35,018 nucleotides of DNA from Alistipes timonensis (GCA_023663385.1 JAMPHO010000014.1:1-35018); one strand, 5' to 3'; shown: positions 25,796 through 34,269, counted from the first letter of the stretch. Notes: a model not told the origin generated them from the letters alone. A program made the numbers and translations.

Positions 25796-25803
25796 TAGCT
25801 TTG
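25796..25803 (+). promoter_or_regulatory. -7 box of the GH32-permease-kinase operon
   Basis: TAGCTTTG matches TAnnTTTG and lies 52 bases before the GH32 ATG. No TTTG is present 19-21 bases upstream, as for susC, which again suggests activator dependence. Confidence 0.65.
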
Positions 25804-25855
25804 TGATGCCTGAAAGGCCCGTGAAAAACGAACCCAATCCGATTTTTACCCTGAA

Positions 25856-27691
25856 ATGAAAAACTATTCCAAAGCGATATTGCTCGCCGCCGCCTTTATG
25901 ACCGGCACCGCGGCCTCCGCGGCCGGCGACGGCATCTCCGTGGAGCACTTAGGTACGAACAACACCCTGGTGCGCGTAAAAGGTGATTCGAAATATATCA
26001 TAATGCCCGTGCAGGAGTCGAACGACGACGCCCGCGTGAACGTGCTTGTCGACGGCAAGCTGGAGCGCACCATCTTCGTGCGCCTGGCCAAATCGAAGGT
26101 TGACTACACGGTGCCCTTCGACCTCACCCCCTACAAGGGGCGCGACGTGGTGCTGAACGTCGTAACCTCGCAGAACCGCTCGTCGGTTCGGGAGGCCAAG
26201 GACGACGCCTGCTGGAGCAACTTCGCCCTGGCCGACACCTTCGACACCGCCAACCGCGAGAAGTACCGCCCGGCATTCCACCACACCCCCCTCTACGGAT
26301 GGATGAACGACCCCAACGGCATGTTCTACAAGGATGGCCGCTGGCACCTTTATTACCAGATGAACCCCTACGGGTCGAAATGGCAGAATATGACCTGGGG
26401 CCACTCCTCGTCGGCCGACCTGGTAAACTGGGAGCACCACCCCGCGGCCATCGAGCCTGACGGGCTCGGAACCATCTTCAGCGGTTCGTGCGCCATCGAC
26501 ACCGAGAACTCGGCAGGGTTCGGCAAGGACGCCGTGCTCGCGATGTACACCTCGGCCGACGCCAGCCAGATCCAGAGCCTGGCCCACAGCCTCGACAACG
26601 GCATGACCTTCGAGAAGTTCGCCGGCAACCCGACCCTGACCCTCGAAAGCGAGGCCCGCGACCCGAATATGTTCTGGAACCCCGAGACGAAGCTCTGGAC
26701 CCTCGTGCTGGCCCACGCCCTCGACCACGAGATGCTCATCTTCACCTCGCCCGATATGAAGAAATGGACCCTTGAGAGCGCCTTCGGCAAGGGGCTCGGA
26801 GCCCAGGACGGTGTTTGGGAATGTCCTGACCTCTTTCGGCTCCCTGTCGACGGCACGGGTCGGCAGAAGTGGATGCTCCTGTGCAACATCAACCCCGGCG
26901 GACCCTTCGGAGGGAGCGCCGCGCAGTACTTCATCGGCGATTTCGACGGCAAGACTTTCACCCCCGACACCGACGCCGAGGGGAAGGTGCCTACCAAATG
27001 GCTCGACTTCGGCAAGGATAACTACGCCTCGGTAAGCTGGAGCGACGCTCCCGAAGGGCGACGCACAATTATCGGCTGGATGAGCAACTGGCAGTATGCC
27101 GCCGAGGTGCCGACCACCCAGTTCCGCAGCGCCAACACCCTCCCCCGCGAGGTGTCGCTCTTCACCGGTGCCGACGGCCAGATCTACGCCGCCACCGCCC
27201 CCTCGCCCGAGGTCGACGCCCTCCGCGGCAAGCCCTCGGTGAGCGCCAAGAGCGTTTCGTTCGGCGCCAAGGGTAAGAGCTACGCGCTCCCCGCGGCCAA
27301 CGACGGGGTGTGCGAGATCGAGCTGACACTCAATCCGCGCGACGCCAAAGCCGTGAAGCTCACCCTCTCCAACGCCGCCGGCGACAAGGTGGTGATGACC
27401 TACGACCCCGAGGCCGCTACTTTCTCCATGGACCGCCGCGAGAGCGGGGTGACCGATTTCAGCCAGGAGTTCCCCGCGGTGACCACCGCGCCTACGTTCG
27501 GCCAGGGTAAGGAGTTGACGCTCCGCCTCTTCATCGACCGCTCCAGCATCGAAGCCTTCGGCAACGAGGGGCGCTTTGCGATGACTAACCTCGTGTTCCC
27601 CACCGCGCCATACTCGACCCTCACCCTCTCGACCGAAGGGGGCTCGGCAAAGGCTTCCCAGCTGAGAGTTTATCCTATCTCTGTGAAATAA
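25856..27691 (+). CDS. GH32 fructanase/levanase-type hydrolase with DUF4980-like N-terminal domain
   Basis: Hydrolyses beta-fructosidic bonds to release fructose from levan, inulin or sucrose-type oligosaccharides. It has 611 residues: a signal peptide (MKNYSKAILLAAAFMTGTAASA), an N-terminal beta-rich domain of DUF4980 type (about 27-135), the catalytic propeller and a C-terminal sandwich ('LRLFIDRSSIEAFGNEGRF'). The three catalytic residues are canonical: nucleophile Asp152 in WMNDPNG (149-155), transition-state stabiliser Asp269 in RDP (268-270), and acid/base Glu322 in ECPD (322-325). There is no lipobox, so a periplasmic place is likely. It begins the rightward operon with the permease and fructokinase. 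Its stop codon lies in a perfect 21-bp tandem duplication. Endo or exo action cannot be told from the sequence. Confidence 0.95.
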   Translation: MKNYSKAILLAAAFMTGTAASAAGDGISVEHLGTNNTLVRVKGDSKYIIMPVQESNDDARVNVLVDGKLERTIFVRLAKSKVDYTVPFDLTPYKGRDVVLNVVTSQNRSSVREAKDDACWSNFALADTFDTANREKYRPAFHHTPLYGWMNDPNGMFYKDGRWHLYYQMNPYGSKWQNMTWGHSSSADLVNWEHHPAAIEPDGLGTIFSGSCAIDTENSAGFGKDAVLAMYTSADASQIQSLAHSLDNGMTFEKFAGNPTLTLESEARDPNMFWNPETKLWTLVLAHALDHEMLIFTSPDMKKWTLESAFGKGLGAQDGVWECPDLFRLPVDGTGRQKWMLLCNINPGGPFGGSAAQYFIGDFDGKTFTPDTDAEGKVPTKWLDFGKDNYASVSWSDAPEGRRTIIGWMSNWQYAAEVPTTQFRSANTLPREVSLFTGADGQIYAATAPSPEVDALRGKPSVSAKSVSFGAKGKSYALPAANDGVCEIELTLNPRDAKAVKLTLSNAAGDKVVMTYDPEAATFSMDRRESGVTDFSQEFPAVTTAPTFGQGKELTLRLFIDRSSIEAFGNEGRFAMTNLVFPTAPYSTLTLSTEGGSAKASQLRVYPISVK

Positions 27692-27718
27692 GACAACATC
27701 TCTGTGAAATAAGACAAC
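27677..27718 (+). repeat. Perfect 21-bp tandem duplication across a stop codon
   Basis: Bases 27677-27697 are repeated exactly at 27698-27718. The unit holds the last four codons of the GH32 gene (ISVK), its TAA and 6 further bases. Because 21 is a multiple of three, the second copy carries an in-frame spare of the same ending. Confidence 0.95.
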
Positions 27719-27745
27719 CTTAACAAGATACCGCGTACACAAAAA

Positions 27746-28927
27746 ATGACTACTATGACCGCCAACACTGCCAAGAAAAGCTCCCTGCTGCAGTTCGCCC
27801 CGGTGATGCTCTGCTTCTTCGCAATGGGCTTCGTCGACCTTGTCGGCACGGCCTCGAACTACGTTCAGAAGGACCTTGGCCTCACCGACTCGCAGGCCAA
27901 CCTCTTCCCCTCGCTCGTATTCTTCTGGTTTCTGATATTCTCCGTGCCCACCGGGATGCTCATGAACCGCATCGGGCGCAAAAACACGGTGCTTATCTCC
28001 CTGGTTGTCACCGCCCTGTCGCTAATTCTCCCCGCGTTTGGCGACACATACACGATCATGCTCCTGAGCTTCTCGCTGCTCGGAATCGGCAACGCCATCA
28101 TGCAGACCTCGCTCAACCCGCTGGTAACCAACCTCATCAGCGGCGACAAGCTGGCCTCGACCCTTACCTTCGGGCAGTTCGTGAAGGCCATAGCCTCCTT
28201 CCTGGCCCCGATTATCGCCGCCTGGGGCGCCACCACCCTTATGCCGACCTTCGGCCTCGGCTGGCGAGTGCTCTTTATAATCTACGCCGCAGTCAGCCTG
28301 CTGTCGATCACGGCCCTGGCCGCGACCCCCATCGAGGAGGAGCGCCCCGACAAGGCTTCGGGCGTGCTTGAGTGCCTCAAGTTGCTCGGCACCCCCTTCA
28401 TTCTGCTCTGCTTCTTAGGCATTATGTGCCATGTGGGCATCGACGTGGGTACCAACACCACCGCCCCGAAAATCATCATGGAGCGCCTTGGCCTCCCCCT
28501 GGAGGAAGCCGGGTTCGCGACCAGCGTCTACTTCATATTCCGCACCGCCGGGTGCTTTCTCGGCGCGTTCATCCTCCGGGCCATGTCGCCGAAAATTTTC
28601 TTCGGAATCAGCGTGGTGATGATGCTCGCCGCCATGGTGATGCTGTTTGTGTGCGACTCCCTCGGAGCCCTCTATGTGGCTCTCGGACTTATCGGTTTCG
28701 GCAACTCCAACATCTTCTCGGTAGTGTTCTCGCAGGCGCTGATCGCCTGCCCCGCCGAGCGCAACGAGGTTTCGGGCCTTATGATCATGGGTCTCTTCGG
28801 TGGCACCGTGTTTCCCCTCGCGATGGGTTACGCCGCCGACGCGTTCGGCCAGGCCGGAGCCGTGGCCATTATGACCATCGGTGTAATCTATCTCCTCTAT
28901 TACACGTTAAAGATAAAGAAAGCATAA
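27746..28927 (+). CDS. MFS sugar permease, probable fructose importer
   Basis: Inner-membrane transporter of the major facilitator superfamily, 393 residues, about 12 hydrophobic helices (first at about 16-36, 'FAPVMLCFFAMGFVDLVGTASNYV'). The loop between helices 2 and 3 contains 'GMLMNRIGRKNTVL', the family signature (G-x-x-x-D/N-R-x-G-R-K). The general look is that of the FucP-like sugar:proton symporters. In the Bacteroides thetaiotaomicron levan locus the corresponding gene is BT1758, also placed before fructokinase. It follows the GH32 stop by 54 bases and precedes the kinase by 12, so the three genes are one operon. The substrate is inferred to be fructose from these neighbours. Confidence 0.9.
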   Translation: MTTMTANTAKKSSLLQFAPVMLCFFAMGFVDLVGTASNYVQKDLGLTDSQANLFPSLVFFWFLIFSVPTGMLMNRIGRKNTVLISLVVTALSLILPAFGDTYTIMLLSFSLLGIGNAIMQTSLNPLVTNLISGDKLASTLTFGQFVKAIASFLAPIIAAWGATTLMPTFGLGWRVLFIIYAAVSLLSITALAATPIEEERPDKASGVLECLKLLGTPFILLCFLGIMCHVGIDVGTNTTAPKIIMERLGLPLEEAGFATSVYFIFRTAGCFLGAFILRAMSPKIFFGISVVMMLAAMVMLFVCDSLGALYVALGLIGFGNSNIFSVVFSQALIACPAERNEVSGLMIMGLFGGTVFPLAMGYAADAFGQAGAVAIMTIGVIYLLYYTLKIKKA

Positions 28928-28939
28928 AATCGACATAAC

Positions 28940-29818
28940 ATGAAAGACATTGTTGTAGGAATGGGCGAGGCGCTTTGGGACGTTCTCCCCGAAGGTAAGA
29001 AAATCGGCGGCGCCCCCGCCAACTTCGCGTACCATGTTTCGCAGTTCGGGCTCCCCAGCTGCGTGGTCAGCGCCGTGGGTGGCGACCCCCTCGGCACCGA
29101 GATTCTCGAAAACATTACCTCCAAGGGACTCAACCACCTGATTGAGACCGTGCCTTACCCCACCGGCACCGTGCAGGTCGAAATCGACCAGGCCGGCATC
29201 CCCCAGTACGAGATCAAGGAGAACGTGGCCTGGGACAACATCCCCTACACCGCCCGCCTCGAACAGCTCGCCGGGCAGACCAAGGCCGTGTGCTTCGGTT
29301 CGCTGGCACAGCGCAACGTGGTGTCGCGCAACACCATAAACCGCTTCCTTGACGCTATGCCGCAGAACCCCGACTCGCTGGTGGTGTTCGATGTGAACCT
29401 CCGCCAGGGATTCTACAACAAGGAGATTCTCTGCAACTCCATGAAGCGTTGCAACATCCTTAAAATCAACGATGAGGAGCTGATCACCATAAGCCGTATG
29501 TTCGGCTACCCCGGCATCGATCTCCAGGACAAGTGCTGGATTCTGCTGGGCAAGTACAACCTGAAGATGCTCATACTCACCTGCGGCATCAACGGCAGCT
29601 ATGTGTTCACCCCCGGCAACGTCTCCTTCCAGCCCACCCCCAAGGTAGAGGTGGCCGACACCGTTGGCGCCGGCGACTCCTTCACCGCCGCCTTCATCGC
29701 CTCCGTGCTCAAAGGTAAGACCGTGGCCGAGGCCCACGCCAAGGCTGTCGCCACATCGGCGTTCGTCTGCACCCGCCCCGGTGCCATGCCGACCCTCCCC
29801 GCCGAAATCACCGAATAA
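28940..29818 (+). CDS. PfkB-family fructokinase
   Basis: Phosphorylates fructose, probably to fructose 6-phosphate, in the cytoplasm. It is 292 residues long, usual for the ribokinase/PfkB family. The N-terminal substrate motif GGAPANFAYH (23-32) is typical of fructokinases. The C-terminal family signature DTVGAGDSFTAAF (240-252) contains the anion hole GAGD and the catalytic base Asp246. It is the last gene of the rightward fructan operon and couples import to glycolysis. It probably corresponds to BT1757 of the Bacteroides thetaiotaomicron levan locus. A small GC-rich hairpin begins right at its stop codon. Confidence 0.95.
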   Translation: MKDIVVGMGEALWDVLPEGKKIGGAPANFAYHVSQFGLPSCVVSAVGGDPLGTEILENITSKGLNHLIETVPYPTGTVQVEIDQAGIPQYEIKENVAWDNIPYTARLEQLAGQTKAVCFGSLAQRNVVSRNTINRFLDAMPQNPDSLVVFDVNLRQGFYNKEILCNSMKRCNILKINDEELITISRMFGYPGIDLQDKCWILLGKYNLKMLILTCGINGSYVFTPGNVSFQPTPKVEVADTVGAGDSFTAAFIASVLKGKTVAEAHAKAVATSAFVCTRPGAMPTLPAEITE

Positions 29819-29934
29819 CCCCGCTCTGCGGGGAGAGGTTCTCCTCGAGAGGCACCGGCCGCTCCGGAAACCATCCGGCCCCCGTAAAACTCCTGGAAGC
29901 CGGAAATCTCCCGGCCGCCCCGTCAGTCCCCCAC

Positions 29935-29979
29935 GTCCGACCCGTCCGACTTGTCTGACCCGTCCGACCAGTCCGACGG
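29935..29979 (+). repeat. Five tandem 9-bp repeats
   Basis: Five consecutive units of exactly 9 bases: GTCCGACCC, GTCCGACTT, GTCTGACCC, GTCCGACCA, GTCCGACGG. The core GTCYGAC is constant. The array is in non-coding sequence downstream of the fructokinase gene. Confidence 0.9.
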
Positions 29980-30066
29980 CTCTGCCCCTCGCTCCTCGCC
30001 CCTTGCTCCCTCCCCGAACTCGTAGTAATTGAGTTGATAATTGGATTATAGATAGGTATATGGAAC

Positions 30067-30100
30067 AGTCAGGCCGCGTCATCATCGACGCGGCCTGACT
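30067..30100 (+). terminator. Strong hairpin, probable transcription terminator
   Basis: AGTCAGGCCGCGTC (30067-30080) pairs without mismatch with GACGCGGCCTGACT (30087-30100) over the 6-base loop ATCATC. Build and loop size resemble the terminator at 5076, and both stems close on GCGTC/GACGC. The following CACAATCAATT has few T, so efficiency is unsure. It probably ends the fructan operon, 250 bases after its last gene. Confidence 0.6.
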
Positions 30101-30192
30101 CACAATCAATTATACACCGGATCTATCGAATCACTACTTGCTTTTCGCATGATTCATCTCTTCACTGATAATCACTTTAGCCAAAAAATCCA

Positions 30193-30222
30193 CTGATTCT
30201 AACAAATCTGATTCTAACGAAT
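30193..30222 (+). repeat. 15-bp tandem direct repeat
   Basis: CTGATTCTAACAAAT (30193-30207) is followed at once by CTGATTCTAACGAAT (30208-30222); 14 of 15 positions agree. No function is evident. Confidence 0.85.
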
Positions 30223-30570
30223 AGGTGCCGGAGCATTATCAACGCTCTTTATTCCTATGTCGCGAAGTTAGCGCGCCTCGCCTCGGCCACCGCTACCAAA
30301 ATGGCGGTATCTTTAACCATTATCACTGAAACCATCCCCCTCAAATAAATATGTCCGTAGTCATTCAGAAACTTAGATCGCGGACTGTAGGGTTGAGCGA
30401 GTCTGCGCGAGTGGGCTTCGCTTTTGATAAAGAGGTTGTCGGCGACGGAGCCGGGTGGGGCGGTTTTTGAATTTTTAAGGGTGGGGGAGGGGCGCGGGGC
30501 GGAAAAAAGTGGTAAATTCGCGGGATTAAGTGGATTGAATAAATGATTTCAGTTTGGCCGCTGTGAGCCG

Positions 30571-32106
30571 ATGATAGATTTCACTAACATATCGCGCCCG
30601 TATTTCCGCCGGGTGGTTCGAGGGGAGCGCGCCGCGCGCCGCGACCCGATGGGGAGCCAGACGGCTCTGCTCCGCGACCTGGTGTCGCGGGGTGCCTCTA
30701 CGTCGTTCGGCGGCGAGAAGGGGTTTGCCCGGATGGCTTCCGCCCCTGCCGGGGAGGAGCTCTACAGGCGGTTCGGCTCGCTGGAGGTGAACGACTATCC
30801 GGCCATACGCCACTATGTCGAGCGTATGGTGGCCGGGGAGCCCGACGTGCTCTGGCCCGGTGTGTGCCGCCGCTTCGCGCAGTCCTCCGGGACTTCCGAC
30901 GGCAAAAGCAAGTATATCCCTGTGACGCGCCGCGGCCTCCAACGCTCCCACTACGCCGGAGCGGCCTACTCGGTGGCCTCGTATCTTGACCATTACCCCG
31001 AAAGCCATATCTTCGGCGGTAAGAATTTCATACTCGGGGGGAGCTTCGCCAACGAGCTGTCGCTCCCGGCGGGGGTGAAGGTCGGCGACCTCTCCGCCTC
31101 GCTGATCGACATGGTGAACCCGCTGGTGAACCTTTTCCGCATCCCCTCCAAACGGATAGCTCTGATGGCCGACTGGGGCGAGAAGCTCCCGGCGCTCGTC
31201 GAGGCTTCGCTCAGGGCCGACGTCAGAAGCATCTCGGGGGTGCCTTCGTGGTTCCTTACTGTGCTTAAGGAGGTTATACGCCGCGCCGGGGCATCGAATA
31301 TCCACGAGGTGTGGCCCAACCTTGAGGTGTTTTTCCACGGCGGCATAGCGTTCGGCCCCTACCGCGACCTTTATGACCACGTCACCGACCCGTCGAAGAT
31401 GCGGTATTGGGAGAACTACAACGCGTCGGAGGGGTTCTTCGCCGTGCAGGAGCGCCCCGGTTCGCCGGAGATGGGGCTTCTGCTCGATGCCGACACCTTC
31501 TACGAGTTCCTCCCCGCGGGGGAGGGCGCGCGCCCCATCCCGATATGGGAGGCGGAGCCGGGGCTGGTGGCCGAACTGGTGGTTACCTCCTCCAACGGCC
31601 TCTGGCGCTACCGCACCGGCGATACCGTGAGGGTCGAGAGCGTCGCTCCCCTGACAATCACCATCGCCGGGCGCACCAAATCATTCATCAACGCTTTCGG
31701 CGAGGAGGTGATGGTGCACAACACCGACGCGGCGCTCGAAACCGCCTGCCGCCAGACCGGCGCCCGGGTGCTCAACTACAGCGCCGCCCCGGTTTATGCC
31801 GGCGACCATAGCCGCGGGCGCCATCAGTGGCTTGTGGAGTTCGCCGCGCGCCCCGAGTCGCTCGACGAGTTTGCCGAGGTGCTCGACCGGGCGCTCCAAA
31901 GCGTCAACTCCGACTACCAGGCCAAGCGGGCCGGGGGTATATTCCTCGACCCGCTCGAAGTTGTCGAGGCGCGGCCGGGGGTGTTCGACCGCTGGCTCGC
32001 TTCGACGGGAAAGCTCGGGGGGCAGCGCAAGGTGCCCCGCCTGGCCAACGACCGCTCCATAATGGACCGGCTGCTCGAACTCAACAACAGCCCGATTGAA
32101 AAGTAA
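30571..32106 (+). CDS. GH3-family acyl-adenylating enzyme
   Basis: Belongs to the GH3 auxin-responsive family of the ANL superfamily, which activates a carboxylic acid with ATP and joins it to an amine, usually an amino acid. The length of 511 residues is usual for bacterial members. The three nucleotide motifs are present: SSGTSDGKSK (105-114), YNASEG (about 282-287) and YRTGD (about 347-351). The N-terminus, MIDFTNISRPYFRRVVRGER, has no signal sequence, so it is cytoplasmic. In plants these enzymes conjugate jasmonate or auxin; in Bacteroidetes the family is widespread but the substrates are unknown to me. It is followed 31 bases later by an alkaline phosphatase gene. No clear promoter was seen before it. 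Confidence 0.88.
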   Translation: MIDFTNISRPYFRRVVRGERAARRDPMGSQTALLRDLVSRGASTSFGGEKGFARMASAPAGEELYRRFGSLEVNDYPAIRHYVERMVAGEPDVLWPGVCRRFAQSSGTSDGKSKYIPVTRRGLQRSHYAGAAYSVASYLDHYPESHIFGGKNFILGGSFANELSLPAGVKVGDLSASLIDMVNPLVNLFRIPSKRIALMADWGEKLPALVEASLRADVRSISGVPSWFLTVLKEVIRRAGASNIHEVWPNLEVFFHGGIAFGPYRDLYDHVTDPSKMRYWENYNASEGFFAVQERPGSPEMGLLLDADTFYEFLPAGEGARPIPIWEAEPGLVAELVVTSSNGLWRYRTGDTVRVESVAPLTITIAGRTKSFINAFGEEVMVHNTDAALETACRQTGARVLNYSAAPVYAGDHSRGRHQWLVEFAARPESLDEFAEVLDRALQSVNSDYQAKRAGGIFLDPLEVVEARPGVFDRWLASTGKLGGQRKVPRLANDRSIMDRLLELNNSPIEK

Positions 32107-32137
32107 TAACCAAACAGCATATACCGCACTGCCAACC

Positions 32138-33541
32138 ATGAGAATAAAGAAATACCTCTCCACGCTCTTCCTCGCGGCCGCGATCGCCTTCAGCGCCGCG
32201 GCGGGGGATAAAGCGCCAAAATACATCTTCTACTTCATTGGCGACGGGATGGGCGTCAACGAGGTGCTCAACGCCCGGCTGTACAAGCAGCACGTTCTCG
32301 GGGGTGACCTGTCGATGACGTCGCTCCCCTACGGGTCGGTGGCGACGAGCCACTCGGCGTCGTCCGACGTGACCGACTCCGCCGCCGCGGGGACGGCCCT
32401 CGCGACCGGCCACAAGACCGTCAACGGCATGCTGGGCGTCACTCCCGACTCCGCGGCGGTCACCTCTATCGCCAAAGTGCTCTTTGACGACGGCTACGGC
32501 GTTGGGCTCGTTACCTCCGTGGCCATCGACGACGCCACCCCCGGCGCGTTTTACGCCCATGTGCACCACCGCTCGATGTACTGCGAAATCGGCAGCCAGC
32601 TCGCCCGGAGCGGCTACCAGTTCGCCGCCGGATCGGGTCTGCGCGGCACCAAGGATAAGGCCGGGCGCGACAACGGCCTCCTCGCCGAGTTCGCCGAGAA
32701 CGGTGTCAGCGTTTCCTACGGCCTTGACGGAGCCGACTTCGAGGCTGACCGTATGCTCATACTCAGCCCCGACACCGCCCGCAACTGGAACATCGGCTTC
32801 ACCATCGACTCAATACCCGGGGCGCTTACCCTCCAGGACCTCACAAAGGCGTGCGTCCGCCACCTTGAACGCGTGTCGCCCGACAAGTTCTTCGTGATGG
32901 TAGAGGGGGGCAACATCGACCACTCCGGCCATAGCAACGACGCCGCCACCAATATCATCGAAACCATCAATTTCGACGCCACGCTCGACATCGCGCTCGA
33001 TTTCTACCGCCGCCACCCCGAGGAGACCCTCATAGTCGTAACGGCTGATCACGAGACCGGCGGAATGTCGGTGGGCAACAACTTCTCAGGCTATGCCGTG
33101 TTCCCCGAACGCCTCGCCGCCCAGCGTATGTCAAAAGACCTTTTCGCCGAGCACTGCAAGACGATGGCCCGCTCGCGCCGCGTGTATACCTGGGAGGATA
33201 TGAAGGAGTTCCTCACCGAGCAACTCGGGTTCTGGACCCCGGCCACGAAAATCACCGACGAGCAAACCAACCGCCTCCGCGGGATGTTTGAGGATATGTT
33301 CGCCCGCAATATGTCGGCCCCTGACCAGAAGACACTCTACGCCGACTACGACGCGTTTACCGCCGCCGTGTTCGAGATTCTTGACACCCAGGCCGGAATA
33401 GGGTGGGCCTCGCTGAAGCATACCGGCTCCCCGGTGCCCGTGTTCGCCATAGGCCGCGGCGCCGAGATATTCGGGGGCTTCGGCGACAACACCGACCTGC
33501 CGCGCAAAATTATGAAGCTCGCCGGCAAACGGCTCGACTAA
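32138..33541 (+). CDS. Alkaline phosphatase (PhoA superfamily), secreted
   Basis: Hydrolyses phosphate monoesters in the periplasm. I chose the ATG at 32138, giving 467 residues, because it opens a signal peptide (MRIKKYLSTLFLAAAIAFSAAA). An in-frame ATG at 32096 would overlap the preceding gene and bury the signal. Active-site residues are all visible: metal ligand Asp36 (GDGMG), nucleophile Ser81 in TDSAAAGTALATG, metal ligands Asp261, His262 and His265 (DHSGH), Asp304 and His305 (TADHETGG), and His428 (HTGSPVPVF). It has the standard two-zinc phosphatase layout. It is followed by a DUF4919-like gene and a pseudokinase gene at close spacing. Confidence 0.95.
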   Translation: MRIKKYLSTLFLAAAIAFSAAAGDKAPKYIFYFIGDGMGVNEVLNARLYKQHVLGGDLSMTSLPYGSVATSHSASSDVTDSAAAGTALATGHKTVNGMLGVTPDSAAVTSIAKVLFDDGYGVGLVTSVAIDDATPGAFYAHVHHRSMYCEIGSQLARSGYQFAAGSGLRGTKDKAGRDNGLLAEFAENGVSVSYGLDGADFEADRMLILSPDTARNWNIGFTIDSIPGALTLQDLTKACVRHLERVSPDKFFVMVEGGNIDHSGHSNDAATNIIETINFDATLDIALDFYRRHPEETLIVVTADHETGGMSVGNNFSGYAVFPERLAAQRMSKDLFAEHCKTMARSRRVYTWEDMKEFLTEQLGFWTPATKITDEQTNRLRGMFEDMFARNMSAPDQKTLYADYDAFTAAVFEILDTQAGIGWASLKHTGSPVPVFAIGRGAEIFGGFGDNTDLPRKIMKLAGKRLD

Positions 33542-33568
33542 CTTCAGAACTGTCACTTACAATTAAAG

Positions 33569-34237
33569 ATGAACCGCCATACACTCTTACTGTTCTTCCT
33601 TACGATAGCCTCGCTGGCGTTTTCGGCCAAAGGGGTCGACTACAACGCGATGCAGGTGGAGGTCGCGATGCACCCCGAGCGCTACCGCGCCCTGCTCAAC
33701 CGCTTCGTGGCCGGCGATACCACGCTGACATCCCCCGAGCTGGCCACGGTGTACTTCGGCTATTCATTCACGCCCGACTATGACCCGCGGGAGACTTTTG
33801 ACGACATCACCGACGCTTTCGACGTCAAGGACTACGAGCAGGTGGCGCGTCTTACGCCCGACGCGTTGGTTGTCAACCCCGTGTCGCTCGACCTGAGCGT
33901 CATGGCGCTCGCCGCCGCCGAGCGCGGCGCCGGGGAGCGCCCCGGAGTGAGGGCCGCAAACCTCGGCTACAGGTGCGATATGATCGCGACGGCCATACTC
34001 GAAAGCGGCCGCGGCACCAGCCCCGACTCCCCATTCAAGGTAATATCGTCGGCCGATATAGGTCGACTGCTGAGAAACGTGCTGGGTATCAACGTGATCG
34101 TGGGGCGCACCAAGGTGGGCGAGATTGATGCCATAAAGGTGACCTTCCCCGACAGCGACCGCCAGCACATACTTTATTTCGACAATACCCGCGAAGCGGC
34201 TTTCCTGGCCCGCAGGGGCGCCTCCAACGGCAAATAA
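33569..34237 (+). CDS. DUF4919-like secreted protein of unknown function
   Basis: A 222-residue protein with a signal peptide (MNRHTLLLFFLTIASLAFSAKG) and no other membrane helix. The segment 'VDYNAMQVEVAMHPERYRALLNRFVAGDTTLTSPELATVYFGYSFTPDY' (about 23-72) is characteristic of the DUF4919 family of Bacteroidetes, as I recall it. The C-terminal part ('LRNVLGINVIVGRTKVGEIDAIKVTFPDSDRQHILYFDNT') looks like a beta-sheet. No catalytic motif is evident. It starts 27 bases after the alkaline phosphatase stop and ends 32 bases before the kinase-like gene, so the three are probably co-transcribed. Confidence 0.75.
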   Translation: MNRHTLLLFFLTIASLAFSAKGVDYNAMQVEVAMHPERYRALLNRFVAGDTTLTSPELATVYFGYSFTPDYDPRETFDDITDAFDVKDYEQVARLTPDALVVNPVSLDLSVMALAAAERGAGERPGVRAANLGYRCDMIATAILESGRGTSPDSPFKVISSADIGRLLRNVLGINVIVGRTKVGEIDAIKVTFPDSDRQHILYFDNTREAAFLARRGASNGK

Positions 34238-34269
34238 TAACATTGAGCAATTAACTTAACTACCGAGGG

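Larger units (their letters stand above)
29819..30570. other. Non-coding gap of about 750 bases
   Basis: No reading frame here looks like a gene. It contains a small CCCCGC/GCGGGG hairpin at 29819-29833 right after the kinase stop, five 9-bp repeats (29935-29979), a strong hairpin (30067-30100) and a 15-bp direct repeat (30193-30222). The part from about 30100 to 30360 is clearly richer in A and T than the surrounding genes. No tRNA or rRNA was recognised and no convincing promoter for the next gene was found. Confidence 0.6.

Noticed and set aside
25949..27742. Open frame of about 597 codons opposite the canonical GH32 gene
   Set aside because: Shadow of a certain enzyme gene with intact catalytic motifs on the plus strand.
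29935..29979. CRISPR-like array
   Set aside because: The 9-base units are contiguous without spacers and no cas gene is near.
30100..30570. tRNA or structured RNA gene in the non-coding gap
   Set aside because: No cloverleaf with the conserved T-loop and anticodon arm was recognised; the small inverted repeats seen are not of tRNA type.
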